Below are positions 46,526 to 55,905 of a DNA stretch of 64,000 nt, in pieces; the stretch's first letter is position 1, and each line of letters begins with the position of its first letter. Both the position numbers and the translations under genes were made by a program. This DNA comes from Zoogloea sp. (GTDB lineage: Bacteria > Pseudomonadota > Gammaproteobacteria > Burkholderiales > Rhodocyclaceae): assembly GCF_028689785.1 (NCBI RefSeq), contig NZ_JAQVCN010000014.1:1-64000 (forward strand), read 5' to 3'. Under the pieces are notes generated by a model. The model saw nothing but the letters and a program-made list of their open reading frames with translations, had not been told where the DNA came from and made no database searches.

Positions 46526-47266
46526 ATGCATCCCCTCACCCACACCCTGGCGGCCTGTGCCGTCGGGGGCCTTCTCAGCATGGGGGCTGCCGCGCTGCTG
46601 ACCTTCGGACTCCCCCGCCGCTGGCTGACGCGCATGGTCAGTTTCTCCACCGGTGTGCTGCTCGCCACCGCCTTCCTGGATCTGCTGCCGGAGGCCGCCG
46701 AGGCCGGTGTGGAGACCCACACCCTCTTTGCCCTGCTCCTCGCTGGCCTGCTTGGCTTCTTCTTTCTTGAAAAGGCCGCGCTATGGCGCCACAACCACGA
46801 GGCCCCCGCACACAGCCATGATCTGGCCCGAACGGTGCCGATCATCCTGCTGGGCGACACCGTGCACAATTTCACTGACGGCCTGATGCTGGCAGCTGCC
46901 TTCCTGGTAGATCCCCACCTGGGCTGGGCCACGACACTCGCCATCGCCGCCCACGAGATCCCCCAGGAGGCGGGCGACTTCATCCTGCTGCTCGCCGCCG
47001 GCTGGCGCCGGAGCCAGGCTTTGCTGTGGAACGGTCTGTCCAGCCTTGCCTCCATTCTGGGCGGCCTCATCGGGTACTTCTGGCTGAGCGACGCCGGGCG
47101 CTGGCTCCCCCATGTTCTCGTCATCGCCGCAGCCAGCTTCATCTATCTCGCCGTCTCCGACCTGATGCCCTGGTTACGCCAGGAAAAGGGCGACCTTGCC
47201 TGGCACGGAGGCTTCATGGCGGCCGGCATCGCCCTGCTTTCGGCCGGCATGGCCTTTCTCCACTGA
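46526..47266 (+). CDS. ZIP-family zinc/divalent-metal transporter
   Basis: 246 residues, about eight helices. The binuclear metal centre of ZIP proteins is visible as HNFTDGLMLA in TM4 and HEIPQEAGDF in TM5, and a His loop (HNHEAPAHSHD) lies between TM3 and TM4. It would let zinc enter the cytoplasm. Inside the Zur operon it replaces the ZnuABC importer normally expected there; no znuABC was found in the window. Confidence 0.92.
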   Translation: MHPLTHTLAACAVGGLLSMGAAALLTFGLPRRWLTRMVSFSTGVLLATAFLDLLPEAAEAGVETHTLFALLLAGLLGFFFLEKAALWRHNHEAPAHSHDLARTVPIILLGDTVHNFTDGLMLAAAFLVDPHLGWATTLAIAAHEIPQEAGDFILLLAAGWRRSQALLWNGLSSLASILGGLIGYFWLSDAGRWLPHVLVIAAASFIYLAVSDLMPWLRQEKGDLAWHGGFMAAGIALLSAGMAFLH

Positions 47267-47283
47267 TCGCCACGGAGCCCACC

Positions 47284-47937
47284 ATGAACGCACGCCACGA
47301 TCTCCCCGCTCACGCCATTCATACCCTCGTCACCCACTCTCCGGCTGCGCTGGTCGGCATCTTCGAGCCGGACGTCCAGCTCGCCATCTGGCAACGCCCG
47401 GCAGATCCGCTCATCGCCGGCTACCTGGAGGCATCGAGACATGGCCTCGGACGCGGGCTGCGAACCACTCTTGAGGCCGGGCGATGCCCTGAGCTGGGGG
47501 AACTCCCCGACCACCCCGGCCGCGCGGCCCTGGCCAGGGACATCGGCCAGCTCGCCGAACTGCTGGGCGATCTGCTTGACTGCCCCCATATTGGCCTGCG
47601 CCTGGAGGTGATCGACAAAGCCATGTGCCCGCGCCTGCATGTGGACCGGGTCGGCATCCGCCTGCTGTGCACCTACCGGGGGCCGGGCACGGAATGGCTG
47701 GACGACACCGGCACCGATCGCAGCAAGCTGGGCAGTGGCGCGGGCGGCCTGCCCGACGACCAGTCTGGCCTGCTCGGCGCCGGGGCACAGATCCAGCGCA
47801 TCCCCGGCTTCGCCGTGGCCCTGCTGAAGGGCAGCTTGTGGCAGGGCAATGGCGGCCGCGGAATCATCCATCGCTCTCCGGCGGTTCCGGCAGACGCCTT
47901 TCCCCGCGTGGTGCTGGCCGCGGACGGGGTATGGTGA
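47284..47937 (+). CDS. DUF1826 protein
   Basis: 217 residues, soluble. DUF1826 landmarks include VGIFEPDVQLAIWQRPADP, LRLEVIDKAMCPRLHVDRVG, IRLLCTYRGPGTEWL and VALLKGSLWQG. A conserved Cys-x3-His (CPRLH) with nearby Asp resembles the metal site of 2-oxoglutarate-type dioxygenase folds, but this is only a resemblance. DUF1826 genes recur beside Zur-controlled COG0523 genes. It overlaps the following ATPase gene. Confidence 0.85.
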   Translation: MNARHDLPAHAIHTLVTHSPAALVGIFEPDVQLAIWQRPADPLIAGYLEASRHGLGRGLRTTLEAGRCPELGELPDHPGRAALARDIGQLAELLGDLLDCPHIGLRLEVIDKAMCPRLHVDRVGIRLLCTYRGPGTEWLDDTGTDRSKLGSGAGGLPDDQSGLLGAGAQIQRIPGFAVALLKGSLWQGNGGRGIIHRSPAVPADAFPRVVLAADGVW

Positions 47938-48605
47938 GCCCCATGGCCCCGGCCATCCACATCCGCGACCTGCGCTTCGCCTGGCCAGGCCAGACGGCAC
48001 CGTGTCTCACCCTGCCCGCTCTGGACGTGGATCAGGGTGAGCAAGTGTTCATCCAGGGGGAAAGCGGCGCCGGCAAGAGCACCCTGCTCAACCTCATCGG
48101 CGGCGTGCTGCTGCCCCGGGAAGGGCGCGTCCAGATCCTCGACCAAGCCCTGGACGCCCTGTCGGCCCCCGCCCGGGACCGTTTCCGGGTCGATCACATC
48201 GGCTTCATCTTCCAGCAGTTCAACCTGCTGCCCTATCTGTCTGCCCTCGACAATGTTCTCCTGCCCTGCCGCTTCTCCGCTACCCGGGCCCAGCGGGCCG
48301 GCCCCCGGCCCGTGGAGGCGGCACGTCGGCTCCTGGATGCCCTGGAGGTGGATGGCAGCGACGCAGCCCGGCCGGCGAACACCCTGTCCGTCGGGCAGCA
48401 ACAGCGGGTGGCCGCAGCCCGGGCGCTGATCGGACGGCCGGCACTGATCCTCGCCGACGAGCCCACCTCGGCCCTCGACCCGCGCCGCCAGGACGCCTTC
48501 ATCACGCTGCTGGGCAAGGAGGTGGCCGCCCATGGCAGCAGCCTTGTCCTGGTCAGCCACGACCCGCGCCTGGCATCCCGTTTCGATCGGTGCATCGCCC
48601 TATGA
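47931..48605 (+). CDS. ABC transporter ATPase, MacB/LolD-type (zrg-like)
   Basis: 224 residues from ATG 47931; GTG 47934 (4-bp overlap) and ATG 47943 are alternatives. Walker A GESGAGKSTLLNLIGG, Q-loop FIFQQFNLLPYLSALDNV, signature LSVGQQQRVAAARAL, Walker B LILADEPTSALD. The type pairs with FtsX-like permeases, and the partner gene overlaps by 4 bp. Confidence 0.9.
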   Translation: MVSPMAPAIHIRDLRFAWPGQTAPCLTLPALDVDQGEQVFIQGESGAGKSTLLNLIGGVLLPREGRVQILDQALDALSAPARDRFRVDHIGFIFQQFNLLPYLSALDNVLLPCRFSATRAQRAGPRPVEAARRLLDALEVDGSDAARPANTLSVGQQQRVAAARALIGRPALILADEPTSALDPRRQDAFITLLGKEVAAHGSSLVLVSHDPRLASRFDRCIAL

Positions 48606-49891
48606 AGACCCTGCTATCCCTGGCCTGGGCCAGCGCCTGGAACCGGCGCCTGAGCCTCGCCCTCGCCGCCCTGTCCATCGCCCTGGCGGTCACCCTGCTG
48701 CTCTCCGTAACCCGGGCCCGTGAAGCCGCCCAGACACAGTTTGCCCAGTCGGCAGCCGGAGTGGACCTGGTGGTAGGGCCTCGTGGCAGCCCGGTGCAGC
48801 TGCTCCTGCACGCTGTCTTCCACCTGGGAGACGCCAGCCATACCCTGGCGTGGAAGAGCTATCAGACCCTGGCTGCAGACCCGCTGATTGCCTGGAGCCT
48901 CCCCCTCTCCCTGGGCGACTCCCACCGGGGCTTCCCGGTGCTGGGCAGCACACCCGAGTTCTTCCGCCACCTCGGAGACGGACAGCAGCAAGGCCTTGCT
49001 TTTGCCGATGGCCAGCCCTTCGCCGGTCTCTTCGAAGTTGTCATCGGCGCCGAGGTGGCAGCCCGCCTTGGCTACCAGACAGGCCGGCAGATCACCCTGC
49101 AGCATGGAAGCAGCCACCTGGACGCCCATCATCACGACGACGATGCCGCCCACCCCGAGCACGCCGACAAGCCCTTCCGGATCGTCGGCGTCCTGGCCCC
49201 CACCGGCACCCCCGTGGACCGGACCCTCATCGTGAGCCTGCCGGCACTGGAAGCGATCCACCTGGACTGGCAGGGCGGGATGCCCACGCCGGGCCTGAGC
49301 ATTCCGGCCGATGCCGCAAACAAGTTCGACCTCACCCCCAAGCACCTCAACGCCGTACTGATCGGCCTTCATCAACGCACCGATGTGTTTCGCGTGCAGC
49401 GCCAGATCAATGCCTTTGGTGGCGAGCCTTTGATGGCCATCCTGCCGGGCCTGGCCATGGACGAGCTGTGGCAGCTCATGGGCAGTGTCGAACGCACCCT
49501 GCACGGACTGGCCTGGCTGGTGATGGCTGCAGGGCTGGCCGGGCTGGTGGCGGTGATCGTCGCCGGCCTGGGCGAGCGGCGGCGCGAACTCGCCATCCTG
49601 CGCTCGGTGGGCGCGGGCCGGCGCCACATCGTCGGGTTGCTGGTGCTGGAGGGCGCGCTGGTGACGGTCGCGGGAACTGCCCTGGGCGTGATGGTGGTGG
49701 AAACCGCCGGCCACCTGCTGGCCCCCTGGCTGAGGGCTCGCCTCGGGCTGGACCTTTCCGGTGCAACCCTGTCAATGGAGGCACTCCGAATCCTGGCCGT
49801 GGTGCTGGCCACCGGCCTCGCGGCGAGCCTGCTCCCGGCCTGGCGTGCCAGCCGGATGGCCCTGGCCGATGGCCTGCTGCCCCGGCTGTAA
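48602..49891 (+). CDS. FtsX/MacB-type permease with His-rich periplasmic loop
   Basis: 429 residues. One N-terminal helix, a large periplasmic domain, and three C-terminal helices (LVMAAGLAGLVAVIVAGLGE; GALVTVAGTALGVMVVETAG; ILAVVLATGLAASLLPAWRA), the FtsX order. Residues 172-190 of the periplasmic part hold a His/Asp cluster (HLDAHHHDDDAAHPEHADK), a likely zinc-binding loop. With the ATPase before it and the DUF3299 gene after it, this matches the Zur-regulated zrg transporter set described in Vibrio, without the DUF2796 protein. Confidence 0.86.
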   Translation: MKTLLSLAWASAWNRRLSLALAALSIALAVTLLLSVTRAREAAQTQFAQSAAGVDLVVGPRGSPVQLLLHAVFHLGDASHTLAWKSYQTLAADPLIAWSLPLSLGDSHRGFPVLGSTPEFFRHLGDGQQQGLAFADGQPFAGLFEVVIGAEVAARLGYQTGRQITLQHGSSHLDAHHHDDDAAHPEHADKPFRIVGVLAPTGTPVDRTLIVSLPALEAIHLDWQGGMPTPGLSIPADAANKFDLTPKHLNAVLIGLHQRTDVFRVQRQINAFGGEPLMAILPGLAMDELWQLMGSVERTLHGLAWLVMAAGLAGLVAVIVAGLGERRRELAILRSVGAGRRHIVGLLVLEGALVTVAGTALGVMVVETAGHLLAPWLRARLGLDLSGATLSMEALRILAVVLATGLAASLLPAWRASRMALADGLLPRL

Positions 49892-50505
49892 TGGTGCTCA
49901 TCATGCGCCACATCCGCCTTGCTGCCGGCCTGCTTGCTATTTCACTTGCCAGCGCCCATGCCCAGACACCCCGTGGAGACGTGGGGTTCCGGATCGGAGA
50001 ACGTCTGCCCGGCAGCGGCGCCCAGCGCGAAGCCAACTACCGGGACATCACCTGGGACGATCTGCTGCCCAAAGACTGGAACCCGATGGCAGCCTTCAAG
50101 GGGCTCGACTTCTCCCGCCTCAAGGACAACGACCCGCGGGCCATCGAGGCGCTGGAGAGGATCAAGCGGGCCTGGGACGAGGCCCCCGTCAGCACTACGC
50201 TGCAGGGGCAGCGGGTCCGGTTGCCGGGCTTCGTGATCCCCCTGGAACGCCGGGGCAAGCTGACCCGCGAATTCCTGCTGGTCCCCTACTTCGGCGCCTG
50301 CATCCACGTTCCGCCACCGCCCGCCAACCAGATGATCCACGTGATCGCCCGCAGACCGGTGGCCGGGCTCAACACCATGGACCCGGTATGGGTCAGTGGC
50401 ACCCTGAGCATCCACCGCGCCGAAACGGGCATGGGCATCGCCGGCTACCGGCTTGCCGGTGACACGACCCTGCCCTATACCGGCACCGGCACCGGCAAAC
50501 CTTGA
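49891..50505 (+). CDS. Exported DUF3299 protein
   Basis: 204 residues from ATG 49891 (shared base with the preceding stop, TAATG) or 200 from ATG 49903. Signal peptide ends ASAHA. The DUF3299 core is LPGFVIPLERRGKLTREFLL followed by YFGACIHVPPPPANQMIHV, whose Cys and His look like metal ligands. Last gene of the zinc island; convergent with the succinate dehydrogenase operon 21 bp away. Confidence 0.88.
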   Translation: MVLIMRHIRLAAGLLAISLASAHAQTPRGDVGFRIGERLPGSGAQREANYRDITWDDLLPKDWNPMAAFKGLDFSRLKDNDPRAIEALERIKRAWDEAPVSTTLQGQRVRLPGFVIPLERRGKLTREFLLVPYFGACIHVPPPPANQMIHVIARRPVAGLNTMDPVWVSGTLSIHRAETGMGIAGYRLAGDTTLPYTGTGTGKP

Positions 50506-50526
50506 TCCTGCCCGACGCGCTGCGGC

Positions 50527-51267
50527 TTAAAGGCCGCTAGCCACCATCTTGCGGCGCAGGAAGGCAATCTGGGTCTGCAAGGGCAGGCCCTTGGGGCAGA
50601 CGTCCTGACAGGCCAGCAGGCTCATGCAGCCGAACACGCCGGTGTCGTCACCGATGAGCTGATAGAAGTCGTCGTCACTGCGCTCGTCGCGGGGGTCGAG
50701 GCGGAAGCGGGCGATCTTGTTGAGGCCGATGGCACCGACAAACTCCTCGCGCATGCGCAGGGTGCCGCAGCCGGCCACGCAGCAGCCGCACTCGATGCAG
50801 CGGTCGAGTTCGTAGATGGCCTCGGCCAGCTCGGGCTCCATGGGCGCCTCAAGGGCCGTGAGATCGGCCTCCTGGCTGCTGTGGACCCAGGTTTCGAGAC
50901 GTTCGGCGGTGCCACGCATCCACTTGCCGGTGTTCACCGACAGATCGCCGATCAGTTCGAAGACCGGTAGCGGGGCCAGGGTGATGAGCGGGTCCAGATC
51001 GCGGGTCAGGCTACGGCAGGCCAGGCCGGGCTTGCCGTTGATGAGCATGCCGCAGCTGCCGCAGATACCGGCGCGGCACACGAAGTCAAACTGCAACGCA
51101 GGGTCCAGGGTTTCGCGAACCTCGTTGAGGGCGATGAACAGGGTCATGCCCTCGGCCTCTTCAAGGTGGAAATCCTGCCAGTGGGGGGCGACGCCCTCGG
51201 TCGGGCTGCTACGCAGGATGCGCAGAGTCAGGGCACGATGCCCGCTGCTCACGGCATTCTTCTTCAT
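50527..51267 (-). CDS. sdhB: Succinate dehydrogenase/fumarate reductase iron-sulfur subunit
   Basis: 246 residues. The [2Fe-2S] Cys cluster is CRAGICGSCGM with a later Cys, the [4Fe-4S] motif CIECGCCVAGC, and the [3Fe-4S] region CMSLLACQDVCPKGLPL. It passes electrons between the flavin subunit and the heme/quinone site. Third gene of the C-A-B operon. GCGGC/GCCGC arms at the stop codon form a small hairpin without a T-run. Confidence 0.92.
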   Translation of the reverse strand: MKKNAVSSGHRALTLRILRSSPTEGVAPHWQDFHLEEAEGMTLFIALNEVRETLDPALQFDFVCRAGICGSCGMLINGKPGLACRSLTRDLDPLITLAPLPVFELIGDLSVNTGKWMRGTAERLETWVHSSQEADLTALEAPMEPELAEAIYELDRCIECGCCVAGCGTLRMREEFVGAIGLNKIARFRLDPRDERSDDDFYQLIGDDTGVFGCMSLLACQDVCPKGLPLQTQIAFLRRKMVASGL

Positions 51268-51322
51268 GATCCATACCCCTTGCGGGTGTCGTCATCATGG
51301 GAGGGGGCGGAGGTCGGGGCGA

Positions 51323-53302
51323 TCATGACGTTTCTCCAAGTCGTGCATTGCGGCCACGGAAGCGCGACGGGATCAGGTGATCGAAGGGCATCAGGGCCTG
51401 CTGAACGGTAAAACGGTCGGCATGCCCGAAAGCACTGCGGATGGCGCTGATTTCGGCGGCACGACCGGCAGTGGCCGGGTGTTCGATGGCGTTGCGGGCG
51501 CCATAGCCGCGCCAGCCCGGCGGCAGCTCCATGGCGGTCACATCGAGGGCTTCGTAGTCGAGAGTCGGCAAGGTCTGGAAGTCATCGTGCCAGGTGGCCA
51601 GGGTGCGCTTCAGCCAGCTGGCGTCGTCGCGGCGGGGATAGTCCTCGCGGAAATGGGCACCCCGGCTCTCGGTACGCTGCAGGGCGCCATAGGCCACGCA
51701 GAGGGCCAGCTTGAGCATCTTCTGCACCCGGTAGGCAGTGACCAGCTCCGGGTTGGCCCCCGGCCGGCGGGTACGCAGGCCAATGCGCCGGCTGCGCACC
51801 AGCAGGCCCTGCAATTCCTCCACGGCCGAATGGAGCAGCTCGCCCGTACGAAAGATGCCCACCTTGTCGGTCATGATGTCCTGCATGCGGCGCATCAGCT
51901 CGGCACCGCTCTCGGTTCCATTGCCGTGCAGCAAGGTGTCGAGCTTGGCCTGCTCGGCATCGAGGCACTCCCGCACGAGAGCGGTGCTCACCTGCAACTC
52001 GCCGGCAGCGGACTCGACGAAGTCAGCCATGTTCTCGCCCACGATCATGCCGGCCACCACGGTTTCGGCCACCGAGTTGCCGCCCAGACGGTTGAAACCG
52101 TGCAGATCCCAGCAGGCCGCTTCGCCACAGGCGAACAGCCCCTTCAGGCCCCGGGCGTGGCCGCGGGCATCGGTGCGGATGCCGCCCATGGAATAGTGCT
52201 GGGCCGGGCGCACGGGAATCAGGTCGCGGGACGGGTCGATACCCAGGAAGTGCTGGCAGATCTCCTTCACCTCCCGCAGCTTGCCGTCGATGTGCGCGGC
52301 ACCAAGCAGGGTGATGTCCAGCCACAGGTGCTCACCGAAGCGGCTCTTCACCCCGTGGCCGGCGCGGATGTGCTCCTCCATGCGCCGCGACACCACATCG
52401 CGGGAGGCCAGCTCTTTCTTCTCCGGCTCGTAGTCAGGCATGAAGCGATGCCCTGCGGCGTCCTTCAGCAGCCCGCCATCGCCGCGGCAACCCTCGGTGA
52501 CGAGGATGCCGGCGGGGAAGATGGTGGTGGGGTGAAACTGCACCGCCTCCATGTTGCCCAGGCAGGCTGCACCGGTCTCCAGGGCGATGGCGGCGCCGAT
52601 GCCCTCGTTGATCACCGCGTTGGAGGTGACCCGGTAGATGCGCCCGAAACCACCGGTGGCGATACAGGTGGCCTTGGCCACGTAGGCCGTCAGCTCGCCA
52701 CTCACCAGGTTGCGCACCACGGCGCCATGGCAGCGCCCGCCTTCGTGGATCAGGGCCAGGGCCTCCATGCGCTCGTGCACCGGGATGCTCTCCGCCACAG
52801 CCTGGTCGCTGACCGCGTACAGCATGGCGTGGCCGGTGCCGTCGGAGACGTAACAGGTGCGCCATTTCTTGGTGCCGCCGAAATCCCGGGCAGCGATCAG
52901 GCCGTGGGCCGCCTGCCCCTCGGTGAGGGTCACGCGCTTGCCGTCCATGATCACCTCCCGGTCACCGGCCTTGATCCGGTTCCAGGGCACGCCCCAGGCC
53001 GCCAGCTCGCGCACCGCCTGGGGAGCCGTATGCACGAACAGGCGTGCCACGTCCTGGTCACAGCCCCAGTCGGAGCCGCGCACGGTGTCTTCGAAATGCA
53101 CGTCCTCGTTGTCGCCCTCGCCTTTGACGGTGTTGCCCAGGCTGGCCTGCATGCCCCCCTGGGCGGCAGCCGAATGGGAACGCTTGGGTGGCACCAGGCT
53201 GAGGATGATCACGTCGTGGCCGCGGCGGCGTGCCCCCACGGCAGCACGCAGGCCAGCCAGGCCACCGCCCACGACCAGCACATCGGTATAGATGATGCGC
53301 AT
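51323..53302 (-). CDS. sdhA: Succinate dehydrogenase/fumarate reductase flavoprotein subunit
   Basis: 659 residues, long as in type B enzymes (Wolinella, Bacillus). FAD motif [15 protein letters not shown], the covalent-FAD His in [15 protein letters not shown], substrate residues in [11 protein letters not shown], and the His-Ser region [14 protein letters not shown]. It interconverts succinate and fumarate at the inner face of the membrane. Two bases separate it from sdhC. Confidence 0.94.
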   Translation of the reverse strand: MRIIYTDVLVVGGGLAGLRAAVGARRRGHDVIILSLVPPKRSHSAAAQGGMQASLGNTVKGEGDNEDVHFEDTVRGSDWGCDQDVARLFVHTAPQAVRELAAWGVPWNRIKAGDREVIMDGKRVTLTEGQAAHGLIAARDFGGTKKWRTCYVSDGTGHAMLYAVSDQAVAESIPVHERMEALALIHEGGRCHGAVVRNLVSGELTAYVAKATCIATGGFGRIYRVTSNAVINEGIGAAIALETGAACLGNMEAVQFHPTTIFPAGILVTEGCRGDGGLLKDAAGHRFMPDYEPEKKELASRDVVSRRMEEHIRAGHGVKSRFGEHLWLDITLLGAAHIDGKLREVKEICQHFLGIDPSRDLIPVRPAQHYSMGGIRTDARGHARGLKGLFACGEAACWDLHGFNRLGGNSVAETVVAGMIVGENMADFVESAAGELQVSTALVRECLDAEQAKLDTLLHGNGTESGAELMRRMQDIMTDKVGIFRTGELLHSAVEELQGLLVRSRRIGLRTRRPGANPELVTAYRVQKMLKLALCVAYGALQRTESRGAHFREDYPRRDDASWLKRTLATWHDDFQTLPTLDYEALDVTAMELPPGWRGYGARNAIEHPATAGRAAEISAIRSAFGHADRFTVQQALMPFDHLIPSRFRGRNARLGETS

Positions 53303-53304
53303 GT

Positions 53305-54168
53305 TCAGCCCCCCGGACGCCGCGACAGGGCGAACTCCAGCTCGCCGAGCTTCACTGCCGAGGCCCGCTGCGGTACGTAACGCTCGCCAGCCTTGTCGGC
53401 ATGGGCGATGCCCAGCTGCACGTAGGCCAGCAGGCTGGCCAGGCCTAGGCCCAGGAAGAACACGCTGAAGGCCGTCTTGGCCGCCCGCAGGCGGCGCCGG
53501 GTGGCGGCCGGGTCACGCCCCTCCAGCCAGCCCCATTTGAGGGCCAGGCGATACAGGCCGATGCTGCCGTGAATCTCTACTGCGAACAGCAGCAGCAGGT
53601 AGAGGGGCCACATATTGCCAGTCCAGATCCGGTCAGCGGACTCATAGGGGCCGATCAGCTCGGGCTGGGTAAGCATGCCGTACAGGTGCACCGTGCCCAG
53701 GAAGAACAGGGCAAAACCGGTCCACAACTGGATCCACCACAGGCCGGTGTCGCCGTGGCGCAGTTGCGCCTTGTGCTCGGCAAACACCTTGTATTGGCGG
53801 AAATTGGCCGGAAACTTGCGCATCGCCAGCCAGGCATGGGCGACGAACACCGTCAGCACCACCCCGACCACCCCGGACACCAGCCAGGGCCGAGGCTCAG
53901 CCAGAAAGTAGGCGCCTTCGAAGAAGCGCGCCACGGCGTAGAAGGCCTCCTTGCTGATCAGGATGGACGAGACGAAGAACATATGGCCAACCAGGAACAG
54001 GGCCAGAAACAGGCCGGAGGCACTCTGCAGCAGGTCGAGGCGGGCCGGCCAGCGGCTCTTGCGCGTACGCACCTGCACAGCCTGAGCCGAGCGGGCCGCG
54101 GCCTCGGGCAGCGGGCGCACCGGCGCAAGGGGGCGGGCAATGCCCGAGGAATCGAAGGAGCTATCCAT
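53305..54168 (-). CDS. sdhC: Di-heme cytochrome b subunit of succinate dehydrogenase/fumarate reductase
   Basis: 287 residues with five helices. Four helix His stand where type B enzymes ligate two b hemes: [24 protein letters not shown] and [10 protein letters not shown] roughly 40-residue hydrophilic N-terminal extension precedes helix I. There is no separate SdhD, as expected for this class. ATG 54168 is taken because upstream sequence is non-coding in character with hairpins. The enzyme would link to menaquinone or ubiquinone with the possible transmembrane charge effect known for di-heme types. Confidence 0.9.
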   Translation of the reverse strand: MDSSFDSSGIARPLAPVRPLPEAAARSAQAVQVRTRKSRWPARLDLLQSASGLFLALFLVGHMFFVSSILISKEAFYAVARFFEGAYFLAEPRPWLVSGVVGVVLTVFVAHAWLAMRKFPANFRQYKVFAEHKAQLRHGDTGLWWIQLWTGFALFFLGTVHLYGMLTQPELIGPYESADRIWTGNMWPLYLLLLFAVEIHGSIGLYRLALKWGWLEGRDPAATRRRLRAAKTAFSVFFLGLGLASLLAYVQLGIAHADKAGERYVPQRASAVKLGELEFALSRRPGG

Positions 54169-54190
54169 GATGGGGAGACCTCGTAAGACA

Positions 54191-54208
54191 CCTCCCCCGA
54201 CGGGGAGG
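54191..54208. other. Hairpin in the leader of the sdhCAB operon
   Basis: CCTCCCC and GGGGAGG pair around the loop CGAC, 23 bp before the sdhC start. A second inverted pair, CGGCAGG/CCTGCCG, lies further upstream in the same 294-bp intergenic region. They would form structures in the 5' untranslated RNA. Confidence 0.4.
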
Positions 54209-54345
54209 GGGTGAAACCGGCCGACGGCCACGTCCGGCAGGCGCCGTACCGGCCCCTGCCGGGCCCGGACACACCGGAACCCTTGTCTCCTCTGTCTTTG
54301 TTGTACGTGGCAAGGCTGTTGTGGATTGAATGTAGCACAGCTTGC

Positions 54346-54377
54346 TGCGCTGCAACATGCCTGCATGTTGCAGCGCA
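54346..54377. promoter_or_regulatory. 32-bp perfect inverted repeat between sdhC and the DUF188 gene
   Basis: Arms TGCGCTGCAACATGC (54346-54360) and GCATGTTGCAGCGCA (54363-54377) are exact inverted copies around CT. The position 178 bp before sdhC and 86 bp before the divergent gene suits an operator. No T-run follows, which argues against a terminator. I cannot name the regulator. Confidence 0.6.
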
Positions 54378-54462
54378 TGCCGACCGCCACGCCCGGGCCC
54401 GCCCCACCGGCAAGCCCTCCGGTGACGCTACACTGGGGCTCCCTCAGCCCTCAAGCACCATC

Positions 54463-54915
54463 ATGCACATCTGGATCGATGCGGACGCCTGCCCCGGCGT
54501 CATCAAGGAAATCCTCTTCCGCGCCGCCGAACGCCTGCATATCGACACCACGCTGGTCGCCAACCGCCTGTTGCACACGCCGCCCTCGCGTTTCATCCGC
54601 GCCGTCCAGGTGCCCGCCGGCTTCGATGTGGCCGACGCCCACATCGTCGAGCAGGTGGTCAGCGGCGACCTGGTGATCACCGCCGACATCCCCCTCGCCG
54701 CAGCCGTCCTCGAACGAGGCGCCCACGCCCTTAACCCCCGGGGCGAGATGTACACAACGGCCAACATCGCCGAGCGCTTGTCGATGCGGAATTTTCTGGA
54801 GGAGTTGCGCAGCAGCGGGGTACAGACCGGTGGCCCGTCCGCATTCAGCCAGGCCGACCGCCAGGCTTTCGGCGCTGCCCTGGACCGCTTCCTGGCCCGA
54901 CTGCCGCGCCCTTGA
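54463..54915 (+). CDS. YaiI/YqxD family protein (DUF188)
   Basis: 150 residues. The DUF188 signature is at the start ([20 protein letters not shown]), then [41 protein letters not shown] and [12 protein letters not shown]. The fold is PIN-like with conserved Asp, so a nuclease role is possible but unproven. TACACT about 30 bp upstream may be the -10. Convergent with the CDF gene, 8 bp apart. Confidence 0.9.
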   Translation: MHIWIDADACPGVIKEILFRAAERLHIDTTLVANRLLHTPPSRFIRAVQVPAGFDVADAHIVEQVVSGDLVITADIPLAAAVLERGAHALNPRGEMYTTANIAERLSMRNFLEELRSSGVQTGGPSAFSQADRQAFGAALDRFLARLPRP

Positions 54916-54923
54916 GCGCGCCC

Positions 54924-55898
54924 TCAGCCCACCACGTGGGGCGCCGGGCAGCCGTCGTCGATACCGTCGATTTCGATCTGGATGGTGGGATGATGGATGC
55001 GGAAGCGCTGGGCCAGCACCTGCGCCAACTCGGTGAAGAAGGCGTCGCCGGGGTGGCCGGCGGGCATTACCAGATGTGCAGTCAGAGCCACCTCGGACGT
55101 GCCCAGGGCCCACACGTGGAGGTCGTGCACCCCCGTAACGCCTGGCAGGCTGCGCAGCCAGGCATGCACCTCAAGCAGGTCGATGCCCTCTGGCACACCG
55201 TCGAAGGCCAGATGCAGGGACTGGCGCAGCAGACCCCAAGTGCCCAGCACGATCACCAGCGCAATCACCAGGCTCATCACCGGGTCGAGCCAGGCCCAGC
55301 CGAACAGCAGGTAGAGCACGCCCGCAGCCACCACCCCCAGGGACACCAGGGCATCGGCTGCCATGTGCAGGAAGGCGCCCTGTATGTTGAGATCATCCTT
55401 ACGGCCCGCCATGAACAGGGCGGCGGTAATGCCATTGACGAGCACACCGATGGCGGCCACAACGATCACCGTCCACCCAGCCACCGGCTCCGGGGCCTGC
55501 AGGCGCTGGAAGGCCTCGACGGCCAGCGCCCCCATGGCCACCAGCAGCAACACGGCATTGGCCAGGGCGGCCAGGATCGACGCCCGCTGCCAGCCGTAGG
55601 TGCGCCGCCGGGTCGGCGCCAGACGGCCAGCCAACGCCGCCCCCCAGGCGAGGATCAGGCCAGCGACGTCGGAAAGGTTGTGCCCGGCATCGGCCAGCAA
55701 GGCCAACGAGCCGGCCTTCCAGCCATACAGGGCCTCGACCACCACGAAGCCAATGTTGAGGACCACTCCGATGGCGAAAGCCCGATTCCAGTCGTCCGGC
55801 CCCGGCGCGGGATGGGCGTGCCCGTGATGCCCGTGGCTGTGCCCGGCATGCCCGTGTTCATGGCCGTGGGAACCGGCGTGGTGATGATCGTGACTCAC
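54924..55898 (-). CDS. CDF-family zinc/cation efflux protein
   Basis: 324 residues, six helices. The N terminus is a His-rich cytoplasmic tail (about 12 His in the first 30 residues). The metal-site motifs are LLADAGHNLSDV in TM2 and HMAADALVSLGVV in TM5. A cytoplasmic ferredoxin-like domain follows (GIDLLEVHAWLRSLPGVTGV; HDLHVWALGTSEVALTAHLV). ZitB/CzcD-like: it exports zinc in exchange for protons. It lies outside the Zur island and has no Zur box, as expected for an efflux gene. Confidence 0.92.
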   Translation of the reverse strand: MSHDHHHAGSHGHEHGHAGHSHGHHGHAHPAPGPDDWNRAFAIGVVLNIGFVVVEALYGWKAGSLALLADAGHNLSDVAGLILAWGAALAGRLAPTRRRTYGWQRASILAALANAVLLLVAMGALAVEAFQRLQAPEPVAGWTVIVVAAIGVLVNGITAALFMAGRKDDLNIQGAFLHMAADALVSLGVVAAGVLYLLFGWAWLDPVMSLVIALVIVLGTWGLLRQSLHLAFDGVPEGIDLLEVHAWLRSLPGVTGVHDLHVWALGTSEVALTAHLVMPAGHPGDAFFTELAQVLAQRFRIHHPTIQIEIDGIDDGCPAPHVVG

Positions 55899-55905
55899 CG
55901 GGGAC

